From Halorubrum californiense DSM 19288 (lineage in GTDB: Archaea > Halobacteriota > Halobacteria > Halobacteriales > Haloferacaceae), in NCBI RefSeq assembly GCF_000336875.1, contig NZ_AOJK01000036.1:129587-193586 (forward strand): a stretch of DNA of 64,000 bases, in the 5' to 3' direction. The position numbers and the translations under genes are program-made. Positions 17,195-27,337 of this stretch are shown piece by piece (positions within the stretch are counted from its first letter, which is position 1; every line of letters begins with the position of its first letter). The notes beneath the pieces are model-generated. The model worked only from the letters and a program-made list of their open reading frames with translations. It was not told where the DNA came from and made no database searches.

Positions 17195-18229
17195 CTACAG
17201 CAGCTCCGCGTACAGCGAGCGGTACCGGTCGGCGATCGCGTCGAGCGCGAACGCCTCGCTGCGTGCGGCGGCGGTCGCGCCGAGTTCCGCCCGGCGGTCG
17301 GCGTCGCGAAGCTCGTCTATCGCGTCGACGAACCCCTCGACGTTGTCGCCGGGGGCGTCGGTGACGCCCGCGCTCGCGGCGCCGTCTCCGCCGCCCTCGC
17401 TGTCCACCTTCAGGCACTCCTCGCCGGCTTCCAGCCACGAGAACGTCTCGATGTCGCGCACGACGAGGGGTTTCCCGGCCGCCATCGCCTCCAGCAGCGC
17501 GATCCCCTCGTTCTCCTCGTGGGTCGGGAAACAGAACACGTCGCCCGCGGCGTACGCGCCCCGGATGTCGTCGACGAACCCCGTGAACGTACAGTTCGAC
17601 GGCGCCTCGTCGATGAGTCGCTTCGTCTCGCGGCCCTTCAGCGACCGGTCGACGTGGCCGAACCACGCGAAGTCGACGTCTGGCATGCGGTGGGCCGTCT
17701 CGACGAACGTCTCCAGCCCCTTCCGCTTGATCACGTGGCCGACCATGAACACCGTCGGCGGGTCGAGGTCGTAGCGCTCGCGGTACTCCCCCTCCAGCGA
17801 CTCGAACCCGTCGAGCTTCTCGCGGTCGACGCCGTTCGAGACGACCGTCGTCGGCACGTCGGTGTATCCGCGGATCACGTCGCGGTTGTACTCCGAGGGG
17901 CAGACGAGCCGGTCGGCGAGCCCGTACGCGCGCCGGAGGTACGGCTTGAGGGGGCGCGCGAGCGCGTTCGTAAATCGGAAGCTGTCGCCGAAGTCCTCGG
18001 CGGTGACGTGCGTGTGCGCGACGACTGGGATGCCCGCCTTCCGAGCGCGGCGCGCGTACCAGACCGAGCGCGGCCCCATCAGATTGAGGTGGAGAACGTC
18101 GGCGTCCAGCGTCGGCTCCGTGGTGTACTCGATCCCCGCCAGATCGAACATCTTCCGCTGGTGGTCGACGGACGCCGCCATGCCACCGGTGACGTGCTCC
18201 TCGAACTCGAAGTAGTGGCTGACCTTCAT
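17195..18229 (-). CDS. GT4-like glycosyltransferase
   Basis: A 344-residue glycosyltransferase of the GT-B fold. The N-terminal domain binds the acceptor (HVTGGMAASVDHQRK; VVAHTHVTAEDFG), and the C-terminal domain carries the nucleotide-sugar signature with FMVGHVIKRKGLETFVE and the EX7E-like FPTHEENEGIALLEAMAAGKP. It should transfer an activated sugar at the cytoplasmic face of the membrane, for lipid-linked glycans or exopolysaccharide. A sulfatase-like gene lies 61 nt upstream on the same strand, and further envelope genes follow, supporting a cell-surface role. Donor and acceptor cannot be read from the sequence. Confidence 0.85.
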   Translation of the reverse strand: MKVSHYFEFEEHVTGGMAASVDHQRKMFDLAGIEYTTEPTLDADVLHLNLMGPRSVWYARRARKAGIPVVAHTHVTAEDFGDSFRFTNALARPLKPYLRRAYGLADRLVCPSEYNRDVIRGYTDVPTTVVSNGVDREKLDGFESLEGEYRERYDLDPPTVFMVGHVIKRKGLETFVETAHRMPDVDFAWFGHVDRSLKGRETKRLIDEAPSNCTFTGFVDDIRGAYAAGDVFCFPTHEENEGIALLEAMAAGKPLVVRDIETFSWLEAGEECLKVDSEGGGDGAASAGVTDAPGDNVEGFVDAIDELRDADRRAELGATAAARSEAFALDAIADRYRSLYAELL

Positions 18230-18290
18230 CGGTGGAGGACCGCTCGCGGCCGCCGCGCTGCGTCGGTGCCTTCGGCGCCGTTCCGGCCGA

Positions 18291-19160
18291 TCACTCGACT
18301 TCCAGCCACGGGACCTCCATCAGCGCGGGGATGTACGTCTCGATGTGGTGCTCCCAGACTCCCTCCTCGCCGAACGCCTCGCCGTGGTCCGCGGTGACGA
18401 CCACGTCGCCGTCGAGTTCCTCGACGAGTTCCGACACGCTCTCCAAGGCGATCCGGAGGTTCTCCTCGTACATGCTCAGGGCCGTGACGCGGGTGCCGTC
18501 TTTCACGAGGTCCTTCGGGTCGAGTTCGAGCCACAGGCCGGCCTTCTGCGCGAACTCGCTGTCGTCCAGCCGGCTCTCGATCTTCGGCCGGACGGTGTCG
18601 CTGAGCGAGGAGAGCAGCCCGCCGTCGTCGTCGCCGGCACCGTCGGCCGCCTCTTCCTCTCCCTGCTCTCTGATCCCCTTCTGTATCTGCTTGAGCTTCT
18701 GTCCCTTCCCGCGGGAGAGGTAGGGGGCGTGCGGCTGCATGTAGTGGAGGACGGTCCGGTCGGCGCGCTCGACGGCGTCCTGATTGCGGTGGAACGCGTC
18801 CGCGAGCCCTTCCGGCGGGACCGTCCCGAGGTCGTCGTCCCAGTCAGTCTTCCAGACGTCGTGGATGTCGCTGATGTGCTCCGAGGCCGTCCACTCGTAG
18901 TCGCAGCTGGCGCCCCACTTCAGCTCGTTCAGCGGGATCCCGAGGTCGTTGATGAACGGGTTCCCGGAGAAGTACGCGATGTCGTGGTCGCCGGTGAACG
19001 TGCGGTAGGCCCACTCCGGCGTCGACGAGCCGACGCTCTCGCGCTTTTCGAGCGTCCCGTCGAGGTACTCGTCGTACACGTCCGCGAACACGTCGTACCG
19101 GCACGCGTCGAGCACCAGACAGTAATCCCACTCCGACTCGAGGAACCGCTGGTCTTCCAT
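18291..19160 (-). CDS. Sulfatase/alkaline-phosphatase-superfamily protein
   Basis: A 289-residue member of the alkaline phosphatase superfamily. The N-terminal metal-site region is LVLDACRYDVF, and the C-terminal one is VVVTADHGEAFGEEGVWEHH (metal-binding Asp/His pairs). Between them is MQPHAPYL, typical of sulfatase-like and phosphoglycerol-transferase-like enzymes. No signal peptide or membrane anchor is evident, so it may act on cytoplasmic or lipid-linked glycan intermediates. A Glu/Gly/Asp-rich insert lies around residues 165-185. It shares direction with the downstream GT4 glycosyltransferase and is divergent from the LPG-synthase-type membrane gene. Confidence 0.75.
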   Translation of the reverse strand: MEDQRFLESEWDYCLVLDACRYDVFADVYDEYLDGTLEKRESVGSSTPEWAYRTFTGDHDIAYFSGNPFINDLGIPLNELKWGASCDYEWTASEHISDIHDVWKTDWDDDLGTVPPEGLADAFHRNQDAVERADRTVLHYMQPHAPYLSRGKGQKLKQIQKGIREQGEEEAADGAGDDDGGLLSSLSDTVRPKIESRLDDSEFAQKAGLWLELDPKDLVKDGTRVTALSMYEENLRIALESVSELVEELDGDVVVTADHGEAFGEEGVWEHHIETYIPALMEVPWLEVE

Positions 19161-19343
19161 TGGGTGGGTCGTCGGCCCGGCGGTACGTATGTATTCTCAT
19201 TCTTGCTACCGGGCGGCGCGCCCCGCGGCTCGACGCGAACCGCGGGCCCGCGAGGGGAGGAGAACCTCAGGGAGAGGCGAAAATCCGGCCCCGCGGCGGC
19301 CGCGAAGCAGACGTTTCAAGTTCGCTACCGACCCACCCCGTCT

Positions 19344-20357
19344 ATGGAAGGCCCACAACGGCGCGCGCTGATCCTCGGGGCGGGCGGCGCGGTCCTCCTC
19401 CTCGCGGTGCTGTTCGTCGTCGTCGGGGTCGACCGCGTCGTCGACGCGCTCGCCCGCGCCGATCCGACGCTCGTCGCGGCGGCCGCCGGGCTCGGCCTCT
19501 GCTGGCTCACGGCGTGGAGCCTCATGCTCCGCGCCGTGTTGGGCGCGCTCGACGTCGAGATGTCGGTCTGGACCGCGTTCCTCGTGTACAGCGGCGCCGC
19601 CTTCGCGAACAACGTCACCCCGTTCGGACAGGCGGGCGGCGAGCCGGTCGCCGCGGCGCTCATCTCGAAGGTGGGCGAGGCGCGGTACGAGACGGGGCTC
19701 GTGGGCATCGCGAGCGTCGACGTGCTCAACGTCGTCCCCTCGGTGTCGCTCGTGTTCCTCGGCGTGGGGTCGTACGCGGCCACCACCGCGGTCGGCGACC
19801 GCGTCGGGTTCGCCGTCGCGAGCGCGGTCGCGCTGATCGCCGCCATCGTCTCTGCGATCGCCTTCGTCTGGCGCTACCGCGTCGCCGTCGTCGACCGCGT
19901 CCCGGGCGCGATCGGCCCGTTCCTCGGCCGGTTCGACCGGTTCGACGCCGAGACGATCGAGGCCGGGCTCGCCGACCGGCTGGGGAACTTCTTCGCCGAC
20001 ATCGAGCGCGTCGGCACCGACCGCCCGCGGCTCCTCGGGATCGTCGCGCTCTCGCTCCTCGGCTGGCTCTTTCAGGCGGCCGCGCTCACGGTCGCGTTCG
20101 CCGCGATCGGTCACCCGATATCGCCGCTGATCCCCGTCTTCGTCGTCCCGCTGTCGTACGTGGCGGGCGCGACGCCGCTCCCCGGCGGACTCGGGGGTAT
20201 CGAGGCCGCGCTCGTCGGCCTGCTCGTCCCCACGACCGGCGTCGCCGCCTCTGCGATCACCGCCGCAGTCCTTGTCTTCCGCGGCGCGGTCTACTGGCTC
20301 CCGATGGTGATCGGCGGCGCGTCCGCCTCCGCGCTGGGCGTGGAGGCGTTCGAGTAG
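19344..20357 (+). CDS. Membrane protein of the lysylphosphatidylglycerol-synthase TM/AglD-C family (UPF0104-like)
   Basis: A 337-residue protein with about eight transmembrane helices and no soluble domain. Family motifs are NNVTPFGQAGGEPVAAALI (about 88-106) and ATPLPGGLGGIEAALVGLL in the second half; this PGGxGGxE motif is characteristic of the flippase-like family that includes MprF's TM part and the C-terminal membrane half of AglD. A role in lipid or lipid-linked glycan translocation fits its neighbours. The ATG at 19344 is chosen; the long in-frame extension upstream is antisense to the sulfatase gene. Confidence 0.8.
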   Translation: MEGPQRRALILGAGGAVLLLAVLFVVVGVDRVVDALARADPTLVAAAAGLGLCWLTAWSLMLRAVLGALDVEMSVWTAFLVYSGAAFANNVTPFGQAGGEPVAAALISKVGEARYETGLVGIASVDVLNVVPSVSLVFLGVGSYAATTAVGDRVGFAVASAVALIAAIVSAIAFVWRYRVAVVDRVPGAIGPFLGRFDRFDAETIEAGLADRLGNFFADIERVGTDRPRLLGIVALSLLGWLFQAAALTVAFAAIGHPISPLIPVFVVPLSYVAGATPLPGGLGGIEAALVGLLVPTTGVAASAITAAVLVFRGAVYWLPMVIGGASASALGVEAFE

Positions 20358-20403
20358 TGGTTTCTCCGGTTCGAGTAGGGCGTGGGGCTCACGGGCGTTC
20401 GGT

Positions 20404-20862
20404 TTACACCGAGCGACGACGCAGCAGCGCGCCCAGCGCGAACGCCGCGCTCCCGAGCGTGAGCGCGAGGGCGAGCGCGACGACCGGGCCGAGTTTGAGT
20501 CCAGCCAGCAGTTCCGCGCGGGGGTCCAGAGCGACCGCCGACGGACGCGGCACCGCGTGCCCGCCGTCGCCGAGCGTATCGCCGTGGGCGAGCGCCGCGA
20601 GCGGCGGGACGACGAAGATCCAGAGGCTCGCGAGGAACACCGATCCCCAGCCGGCGAGGAGGCCGCTCCGGTGACGGCCGGCGTACCCGGCCGCGACGAC
20701 CGCGACGCCGACGAGAGCCGCCCAGAGCGGGTACCGCCCGGCGGTCCGTATCGGCTCGACTGGGAGCGCGATCAGGGCCGACGCGGCGACGGAGGCGACG
20801 GCGACCGCGCCGAGCGCGCGGGTGGCGGTCCGGCCCGTGCCGACGAGGGCGTTCGAAGGCAC
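20404..20862 (-). CDS. Small multi-pass membrane protein, unknown
   Basis: An approximately 152-residue protein with about four hydrophobic segments (ALGAVAVASVAASALIAL, YPLWAALVGVAVVAAGYA, SGLLAGWGSVFLASLWIFVV, GPVVALALALTLGSAAFALG). I recognise no family. The GTG at 20862 gives a start (VPSNALVG) close to the first membrane segment; an upstream ATG at 20922 is possible but would add a basic, low-complexity stretch. It lies 76 nt downstream of the DUF2070 gene on the same strand and may be co-transcribed with it. Confidence 0.5.
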   Translation of the reverse strand: MPSNALVGTGRTATRALGAVAVASVAASALIALPVEPIRTAGRYPLWAALVGVAVVAAGYAGRHRSGLLAGWGSVFLASLWIFVVPPLAALAHGDTLGDGGHAVPRPSAVALDPRAELLAGLKLGPVVALALALTLGSAAFALGALLRRRSV

Positions 20863-20938
20863 GGTTCGCGCTTGCGGCGGGAGGCAAAAAGCGCTCTGGC
20901 GACGCCGAGAGATCGCAGTCACGCGCGGCGGCGGACCC

Positions 20939-22651
20939 TCAGAAGAACAGCCAGAGTATGAGCAGCGCGTACAGCGTCACGAGTGAGATGAGCGTCAGGC
21001 GGATGAGGATGTTGACGCTGAACACGAGCCCGTTGTAGTCGTTCTTCAAGAGCTTCACCGGCTCGGTGCGGCGGCTCTCGAACCCGACCGTTGCGGGCGC
21101 GACATCGTCGACGGCGCGGTCGACCGCGCGCTCGATGGCGTCGGTGTCGGACTCGCGCATGTTCGCAAGCTCGTGGATCGACGCGTGCGTGTCGGTCGAG
21201 AAGGGGATCACCGCGTCGAACTCGTCGCGGTACGCGTCCGCGGTCGCCCGCACGTCCGGGGTGAGCCCGTTCGTGTCGACGCCGATCCAGAGGACCTCCT
21301 GCCCGTCGACGGACTCGACCATCGCGAGCGCGTCCTGTCCGGTCCGCGACACCTCGAACCCGGCGGCGTAGTCGTCGACGAGGGGCGCGTCGGCGAGCCG
21401 GTCGCGGAAGTCGTCGAACGCGCGCTTCAGGCGGTCGGCCTCGGCGGAGCCGTACTGTATCTCGACGTCCGGCCCGTTCTGGATGTCGTGCCTGTGCTGG
21501 TCGATCAGCAGCACCTCGTCGTGGTCGACGTCGCGCATGAACACGCCGGTGTCGTAGTCGTCGATCCCCTCTCCGTGGAGGACGATCACTTCCTTGTCGC
21601 CGATCCGGCGGCCGTGGAATCTGACGTCCGCGTACCCCTCCCGCTCGCCGTAGGACTCCGTGACGAGCCGGGAGGCGCGGTCGGTCAGGTCCGGCGCCGC
21701 GACCGCGTCGAGGATCCGCTCCGCGTCCGCCGGGTTCGAGAGGTCCTCCTTGTGGGTACACGGGACGTGGAAGAAGAACCCAGTCGAGCCGTCCGCGGGG
21801 GTCTCGACTCCGCCGTCCGCGGTGCCCCCGCCGTCGCCGTTGAGCGCGTCGATCAGGTTCCCGCTCAGCTGGCCGCCGCCGAACCCGCCGAGCGGACCGG
21901 GGTGGACCCACGGCGCCGCGACCGTGAGGCGGTCCCCGTTGTCGACCGCGAACGTCTCCACGGACGGGCGGGCCTCGACGCCGAGGTCGAGCGACTCCCG
22001 GTCGTTCCGGAGCAGCCCGGAAGTGAGCGCGAACGCGGAGACGTCGGTGTTGCTCCTGATCAGGTAGTCGACGACGACGAGGACCAAGACGAGGAAGCCC
22101 GCCGCGATGAGCAGCGAGGCGAACGCGAACACGTGGCGGTACGTCGAGAAGCCGAAGTCGCTGCCGCCGAGCGCGTAGAAGGCCGCGATGAGCAGGGCCG
22201 GTTCGGCGAGCGACGCGAGGAGAATGCGGTCGGAGCGGTCGATCCCCGTCGAGACGACCAGCACGAGGATGTTGATCAGGTACAGCGTGATGAAGCTCAG
22301 CCAGATGATACTCCACGCGTTCCCGACGTTATCCGCCCCGGAGAGCACCAGTGCGTACACGAACAGGACGAACTGTGCGGTGAGCGCGAGGAAGTAGCTC
22401 CACGACCGGGGGTAGCCGTCGAGGACGCGTGGGAACAGCTCCGCGGCGACGACGAACGGGACGAAGAAGATGAGGACGGCGACGGGGACGATGCGAGACG
22501 GGTCCGGAGCCAACGGCGTGAAGAGCGTCAGCGCCGCGACCGTCGCGCTCCCGTATACGGCGCTGAGTAGGACGAGCGCGGCCGCCTGAATCCGGAGCCG
22601 AGGCACCGAGAACACGAATCGCTGGAATGCGTCGACGTTGTCCGCGCCCAT
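20939..22651 (-). CDS. DUF2070-family membrane protein
   Basis: A 570-residue archaeal membrane protein of the DUF2070 type. The N-terminal third (about 15-200) has roughly six membrane segments. A large soluble domain follows, with AAPWVHPGPLGGFGGGQLSG, and the protein ends with a further hydrophobic pair (GLVFSVNILIRLTLIS; LYALLILWLFF). HPGP-containing central domains are a family feature; biochemical function is unknown. A Gly/Asp-rich insert near residue 275 is probably a loop. The start codon directly abuts the stop of the upstream glycosyltransferase (no intervening base), so both are almost certainly one operon, tying DUF2070 to envelope glycan work here. Confidence 0.8.
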   Translation of the reverse strand: MGADNVDAFQRFVFSVPRLRIQAAALVLLSAVYGSATVAALTLFTPLAPDPSRIVPVAVLIFFVPFVVAAELFPRVLDGYPRSWSYFLALTAQFVLFVYALVLSGADNVGNAWSIIWLSFITLYLINILVLVVSTGIDRSDRILLASLAEPALLIAAFYALGGSDFGFSTYRHVFAFASLLIAAGFLVLVLVVVDYLIRSNTDVSAFALTSGLLRNDRESLDLGVEARPSVETFAVDNGDRLTVAAPWVHPGPLGGFGGGQLSGNLIDALNGDGGGTADGGVETPADGSTGFFFHVPCTHKEDLSNPADAERILDAVAAPDLTDRASRLVTESYGEREGYADVRFHGRRIGDKEVIVLHGEGIDDYDTGVFMRDVDHDEVLLIDQHRHDIQNGPDVEIQYGSAEADRLKRAFDDFRDRLADAPLVDDYAAGFEVSRTGQDALAMVESVDGQEVLWIGVDTNGLTPDVRATADAYRDEFDAVIPFSTDTHASIHELANMRESDTDAIERAVDRAVDDVAPATVGFESRRTEPVKLLKNDYNGLVFSVNILIRLTLISLVTLYALLILWLFF

Positions 22652-23716
22652 CTACGCGGTCACCCCGTATATCGACTCGAGCTCGTCTATCGTCTGTTCC
22701 ACCGAGAACCGCTTGACCGCGGAGCGGGTGTCCCTGTCGCCGTCGAGGCAGTCGCGGACCGCGCGCTCCATGTCGTCGAGGTCGCCGAACGCGAAGCGGG
22801 CGCCGTTCTCGGGACCGATCGTCTCGTCGAACGGCGCTACGCCCGCGGCGGCGACCGGGGTGCCGCAGGCGTTCGCCTCCAGCGTCGAGAGGCCGAGCGT
22901 GTCGCAGGTCGACGCCGTGACGAAGACGTCGAGCGCGGCGTAGAAGCCGGGGAGTTCCTCCCGCGGGAGGAAGTCGTGGAACCGGACGTTCTCGGGCGCA
23001 TCGGCCTCCAACTCCGCGCGGACGGGACCTTCGCCGACCAGTTCGAACCGGACCTCGGGGAGCCGCTCGGCGAGCCGCAGGATCTCGTCGACGTTCTTCT
23101 TGTGGGTCATCCGGCCGCTGTACCCGACCACCGACGCGTCGGGCGCGGTCGGGCCGCCGTCGGTCGCGAGCGCGGCCACCCGGGCGCCCTCGCGCGGGCG
23201 GAACCGGTCCATCTCGATCCCGACGGGAAGCTGGTACGGCTCCACGTCGCGACGGATCCGCGAGGTCGAGGCCGTGACGCAGTCGAACGCCTTCAGGAGG
23301 CGGTTCTCGTAGCCGACGTACGCCCGTCCGGCCAGCGACGCGAGGCGCTCCGACTTGAGCCCCTGAACGAAGTAGTCCTCGACGGGGGTGTGGTGGGTGT
23401 ACACCGATCTCGCGCCGTACCGCTTCGCGTACCGGAGCCCCATCAGGCCGGTCGATGCCGGGCCGTGACAGTGGACGATGTCGAGGTCTGGGAGCGTCGA
23501 CAGGCGGCGGTAGGTCGGGAGGCGGTACTGTCGGTAGAAGGGGTTCGGCAGCGACGGGACCGGTATCTCCCGCTCGTCCGGCTCGTGGCTGCTCTCCGGA
23601 TACACGACGTACACGTCGTGGCCCCGGGACTCGAGGCGGTCGCGCCACGCCTGAATGGTGTAGGTGACGCCGTCGATGCCGGGGAAGTAGCTGTCGGTGA
23701 AGAAGCCGATGTTCAT
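22652..23716 (-). CDS. GT4-like glycosyltransferase (lipid glycosylation type)
   Basis: A 354-residue GT-B glycosyltransferase. The N-terminus (MNIGFFTDSYFPGIDGVTYT) is typical of archaeal and bacterial glycolipid glycosyltransferases of the GT4 mannosyl/glucosyl type. The acceptor domain has HCHGPASTGLMGLRYAKR and YTHHTPVEDYF. The C-terminal domain has GYSGRMTHKKNVDEIL and the donor motif STCDTLGLSTLEANACGTPV. It probably modifies a membrane lipid or dolichol-type carrier. ATG 23716 is selected because the family starts exactly there. Its end abuts the DUF2070 start. Confidence 0.85.
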   Translation of the reverse strand: MNIGFFTDSYFPGIDGVTYTIQAWRDRLESRGHDVYVVYPESSHEPDEREIPVPSLPNPFYRQYRLPTYRRLSTLPDLDIVHCHGPASTGLMGLRYAKRYGARSVYTHHTPVEDYFVQGLKSERLASLAGRAYVGYENRLLKAFDCVTASTSRIRRDVEPYQLPVGIEMDRFRPREGARVAALATDGGPTAPDASVVGYSGRMTHKKNVDEILRLAERLPEVRFELVGEGPVRAELEADAPENVRFHDFLPREELPGFYAALDVFVTASTCDTLGLSTLEANACGTPVAAAGVAPFDETIGPENGARFAFGDLDDMERAVRDCLDGDRDTRSAVKRFSVEQTIDELESIYGVTA

Positions 23717-23973
23717 GGTCGCGTCTGTCGGTCGGGGGGGTGCCGGCGGCCGGAGCCGGCGCAGAGGGGGCTGTCGGCGGGGACTGCGCCGGCCGGAGCG
23801 GGGCTCGGGTCGTCGTCCGCGCCGACGGCTACTGCGAGTACCACGGTTGTTCGCCGAGTTCATCACCTGACCGCTTCAACATTTTCATTTCCGGAGACGG
23901 CGCTCCGGGGCCGGCAGCGGGCGGAGCGCGCCGACCCCGCGCGCTTAATCCGTCGGCCCCCGAATCGACGGGC

Positions 23974-25452
23974 ATGATCACGACCGACCGCATGGCGGCC
24001 GTCGACGCCAACGCGGCCGCGCTCGGCGTGCCCCGGAAACAGCTGATGGAGTCGTCCGGCAATGCGATCGCCCGCGAGGTGCGGGCCGTCGCAGAGCCCG
24101 GCGCGACCGTCCCGCTCGTCTGCGGCCGCGGGAACAACGGCGGCGACGCCCTCGTCGCGGCCAGGTTCCTCGACGAGTACGACGTCGCGGTCGCCCTCCT
24201 CGGCCGCCCGGAGACGATCCGGACGGACATCGCGCGAGAGAACTGGGAGGCCCTCGAAGCAGCCGAGATACCGGCCGAGACCGTCACGGACTCCCGCGAT
24301 TTCGACCTCACCCGTCCCGACGGCGACGATCCGGACGTGATCGTCGACGCGATGCTTGGCTCGGGCGTCTCGGGCGGCCTCCGCGAACCGGAGCGGACCG
24401 CCGCGGCGGCGATCAACGCGAGCGACGCGCCGGTGGTCGCGGTCGACGTTCCCTCCGGAATCGACGCCGACACGGGCGAGCCGACGGGGGGGTCGGAGTC
24501 GACCGCCGACGGCGGAGAGGCGGTCGCCGTGAACGCCGACCGCGTGGTGACGTTCCACGACGAGAAGCCCGGGCTGGCCTCGCTCGACGCCGAGGTCACG
24601 GTCGCCGACATCGGGATACCCGCCGCCGCGGAGCGGTTCACCGGGCCGGGCGACCTGCTCGGACTGGACCGCGACCCGGACTCGCACAAGGGCGACAACG
24701 GCGAGGTGCTGATCGTCGGCGGGGGGCCGTACACCGGCGCGCCGACGCTGTCGGCGCTCGCCGCGCTCCGCGCTGGCGCCGACCTCGTCCGGGTGGCCTG
24801 TCCCGAGTCCGTCGCGAGCGAGGTTCAGGGGTTCTCCCCGAACCTCATCGTCCGCGCGCTGCCGGGCGACCGCGTCGGGCCCGCCCACGTCGACCGGGTC
24901 GCGTCGCTCGCGGCCGGGGTCGACACCGTCGTCCTCGGGCCGGGCTTCGGGGGCGGCGACGGGACCGAGGCGTTCGTCCGCGGGTTCCTGACGGCCTACG
25001 CGGGCCGTGCGGTCGTCGACGCGGACGCGCTCCGAATCGTCCCCGACGTCGACACGGACGCCGACCTGATCTGTACGCCGCATCAGGGTGAACTCGTCGG
25101 CATGGGCGGCGAGACGGCGTCTGATCCCACCGAACGCACCCAACTGGTCCGCGAGTTCGCGGCCGAGGTGGGCCACACGCTGCTCGTGAAGGGCGCGGTC
25201 GACGTGATCGCCGACGGCGACGACGTCCGGCTGAACCGCACCGGGAACCCCGGGATGACCGTCGGCGGGACCGGCGACGTGCTGGCGGGGACGGTCGGCG
25301 CACTGGCGGCCGTGACCGAACCGTTCCGCGCGGCCGCAGTCGGCGCGTACGTCGTCGGGCGCGCGGGCGACGCGGCCGCCGAGGCGAACGGCAGCGGACT
25401 GGTGGCGACGGACTTACCCGACCGGCTGCCGGAGGCGATGCGTAATGAGTGA
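23974..25452 (+). CDS. nnr: Bifunctional NAD(P)H-hydrate repair enzyme (epimerase + dehydratase)
   Basis: A 492-residue fusion. The N-terminal YjeF-N domain (about 1-220) epimerises NAD(P)HX and shows CGRGNNGGDALVAARFL and VVAVDVPSGIDADTG. The C-terminal domain (about 230-492) is the ADP-dependent dehydratase, with SHKGDNGEVLIVGGG, DADALRI and NPGMTVGGTGDVLAGTVGAL. Together they repair hydrated nicotinamide cofactors in the cytoplasm. The ATG at 23974 is the first one that gives the normal N-terminus (MITTDRMAAVDANAAALG). The stop region overlaps moaC by 8 nt, so the two genes are translationally coupled, as in many haloarchaea. Confidence 0.93.
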   Translation: MITTDRMAAVDANAAALGVPRKQLMESSGNAIAREVRAVAEPGATVPLVCGRGNNGGDALVAARFLDEYDVAVALLGRPETIRTDIARENWEALEAAEIPAETVTDSRDFDLTRPDGDDPDVIVDAMLGSGVSGGLREPERTAAAAINASDAPVVAVDVPSGIDADTGEPTGGSESTADGGEAVAVNADRVVTFHDEKPGLASLDAEVTVADIGIPAAAERFTGPGDLLGLDRDPDSHKGDNGEVLIVGGGPYTGAPTLSALAALRAGADLVRVACPESVASEVQGFSPNLIVRALPGDRVGPAHVDRVASLAAGVDTVVLGPGFGGGDGTEAFVRGFLTAYAGRAVVDADALRIVPDVDTDADLICTPHQGELVGMGGETASDPTERTQLVREFAAEVGHTLLVKGAVDVIADGDDVRLNRTGNPGMTVGGTGDVLAGTVGALAAVTEPFRAAAVGAYVVGRAGDAAAEANGSGLVATDLPDRLPEAMRNE

Positions 25453-25981
25453 GGAGGAGGAAAACGGCGGGGGCGCCGGACCGAGCGCGGATTCCGCGGG
25501 GACGGACGCGCTGACCCACACCGACGACTCCGGCGACGTCCAGATGGTCGATGTCGGCGCGAAGCCCGACAGCAGCCGGCGAGCGGTCGCTCGCGGCGAG
25601 ATCCGGCTGACGCCGGAGACGGTCGCCGCGGTCGAGGCCGACGCGGTCGAGAAGGGCGACGTGCTCGCGACCGCCCGGATCGGTGCCGTTCAGGCCGTCA
25701 AACACACGTGGGAGACGATCCCGATGTGCCACCAGATCCCGATCACGAACGTGGACACCGAGTTCGCGGTCGGCGACGACCGGATCGAACTGACGGTCGC
25801 GGTCGAGACCACCGGGAAGACGGGCTGCGAGATGGAAGCGCTGGAGGGCGTCACGACCGGCCTCAACACCGTCTGGGACATGGTGAAGGCGGCCGAGAAG
25901 GACGCCGACGGCGGGTATCCGGACACGCGGATCGCGGACGTGGAAGTGGTCGAAAAGCGGAAGGAGCGCGTCGACGCTTAG
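25445..25981 (+). CDS. moaC: Cyclic pyranopterin monophosphate synthase
   Basis: A 178-residue MoaC, which converts the MoaA product into cyclic pyranopterin monophosphate for molybdenum cofactor. Signatures are VDVGAKPDSSRRAVARGEI, HTWETIPMCHQIPITNVD (substrate pocket) and GCEMEALEGVTTGLNTVWDM. The acidic, Gly-rich N-terminal 25 residues are a haloarchaeal extension. The start overlaps the nnr stop (ATGAGTGA). It converges with gcvT, whose stop lies 31 nt away. Confidence 0.93.
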   Translation: MSEEEENGGGAGPSADSAGTDALTHTDDSGDVQMVDVGAKPDSSRRAVARGEIRLTPETVAAVEADAVEKGDVLATARIGAVQAVKHTWETIPMCHQIPITNVDTEFAVGDDRIELTVAVETTGKTGCEMEALEGVTTGLNTVWDMVKAAEKDADGGYPDTRIADVEVVEKRKERVDA

Positions 25982-26012
25982 CCGCGCCCCGGAAGGTTGC
26001 CGCGGACCCCGC

Positions 26013-27194
<1,182 letters not shown>

Positions 27195-27337
27195 ACTCGC
27201 ACCTCTCCGGGACGAACCTAAGGCTTTGTGACATCGGCGGTCCGCTCGGCGAGGGCGTCGCGTCCGGGGCGGTCGTCGCCGGACCCCGGACCGTCCCGTC
27301 CGACAGCCTCAAGCGGTCGCCGGTCCCCGTATCGGGC

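Noticed and set aside
22329-23648. 439-codon frame overlapping the GT4 gene
   Set aside because: Arg/Pro/Gly-rich with no recognisable motif; it is an out-of-frame reading of the glycosyltransferase and DUF2070 genes.
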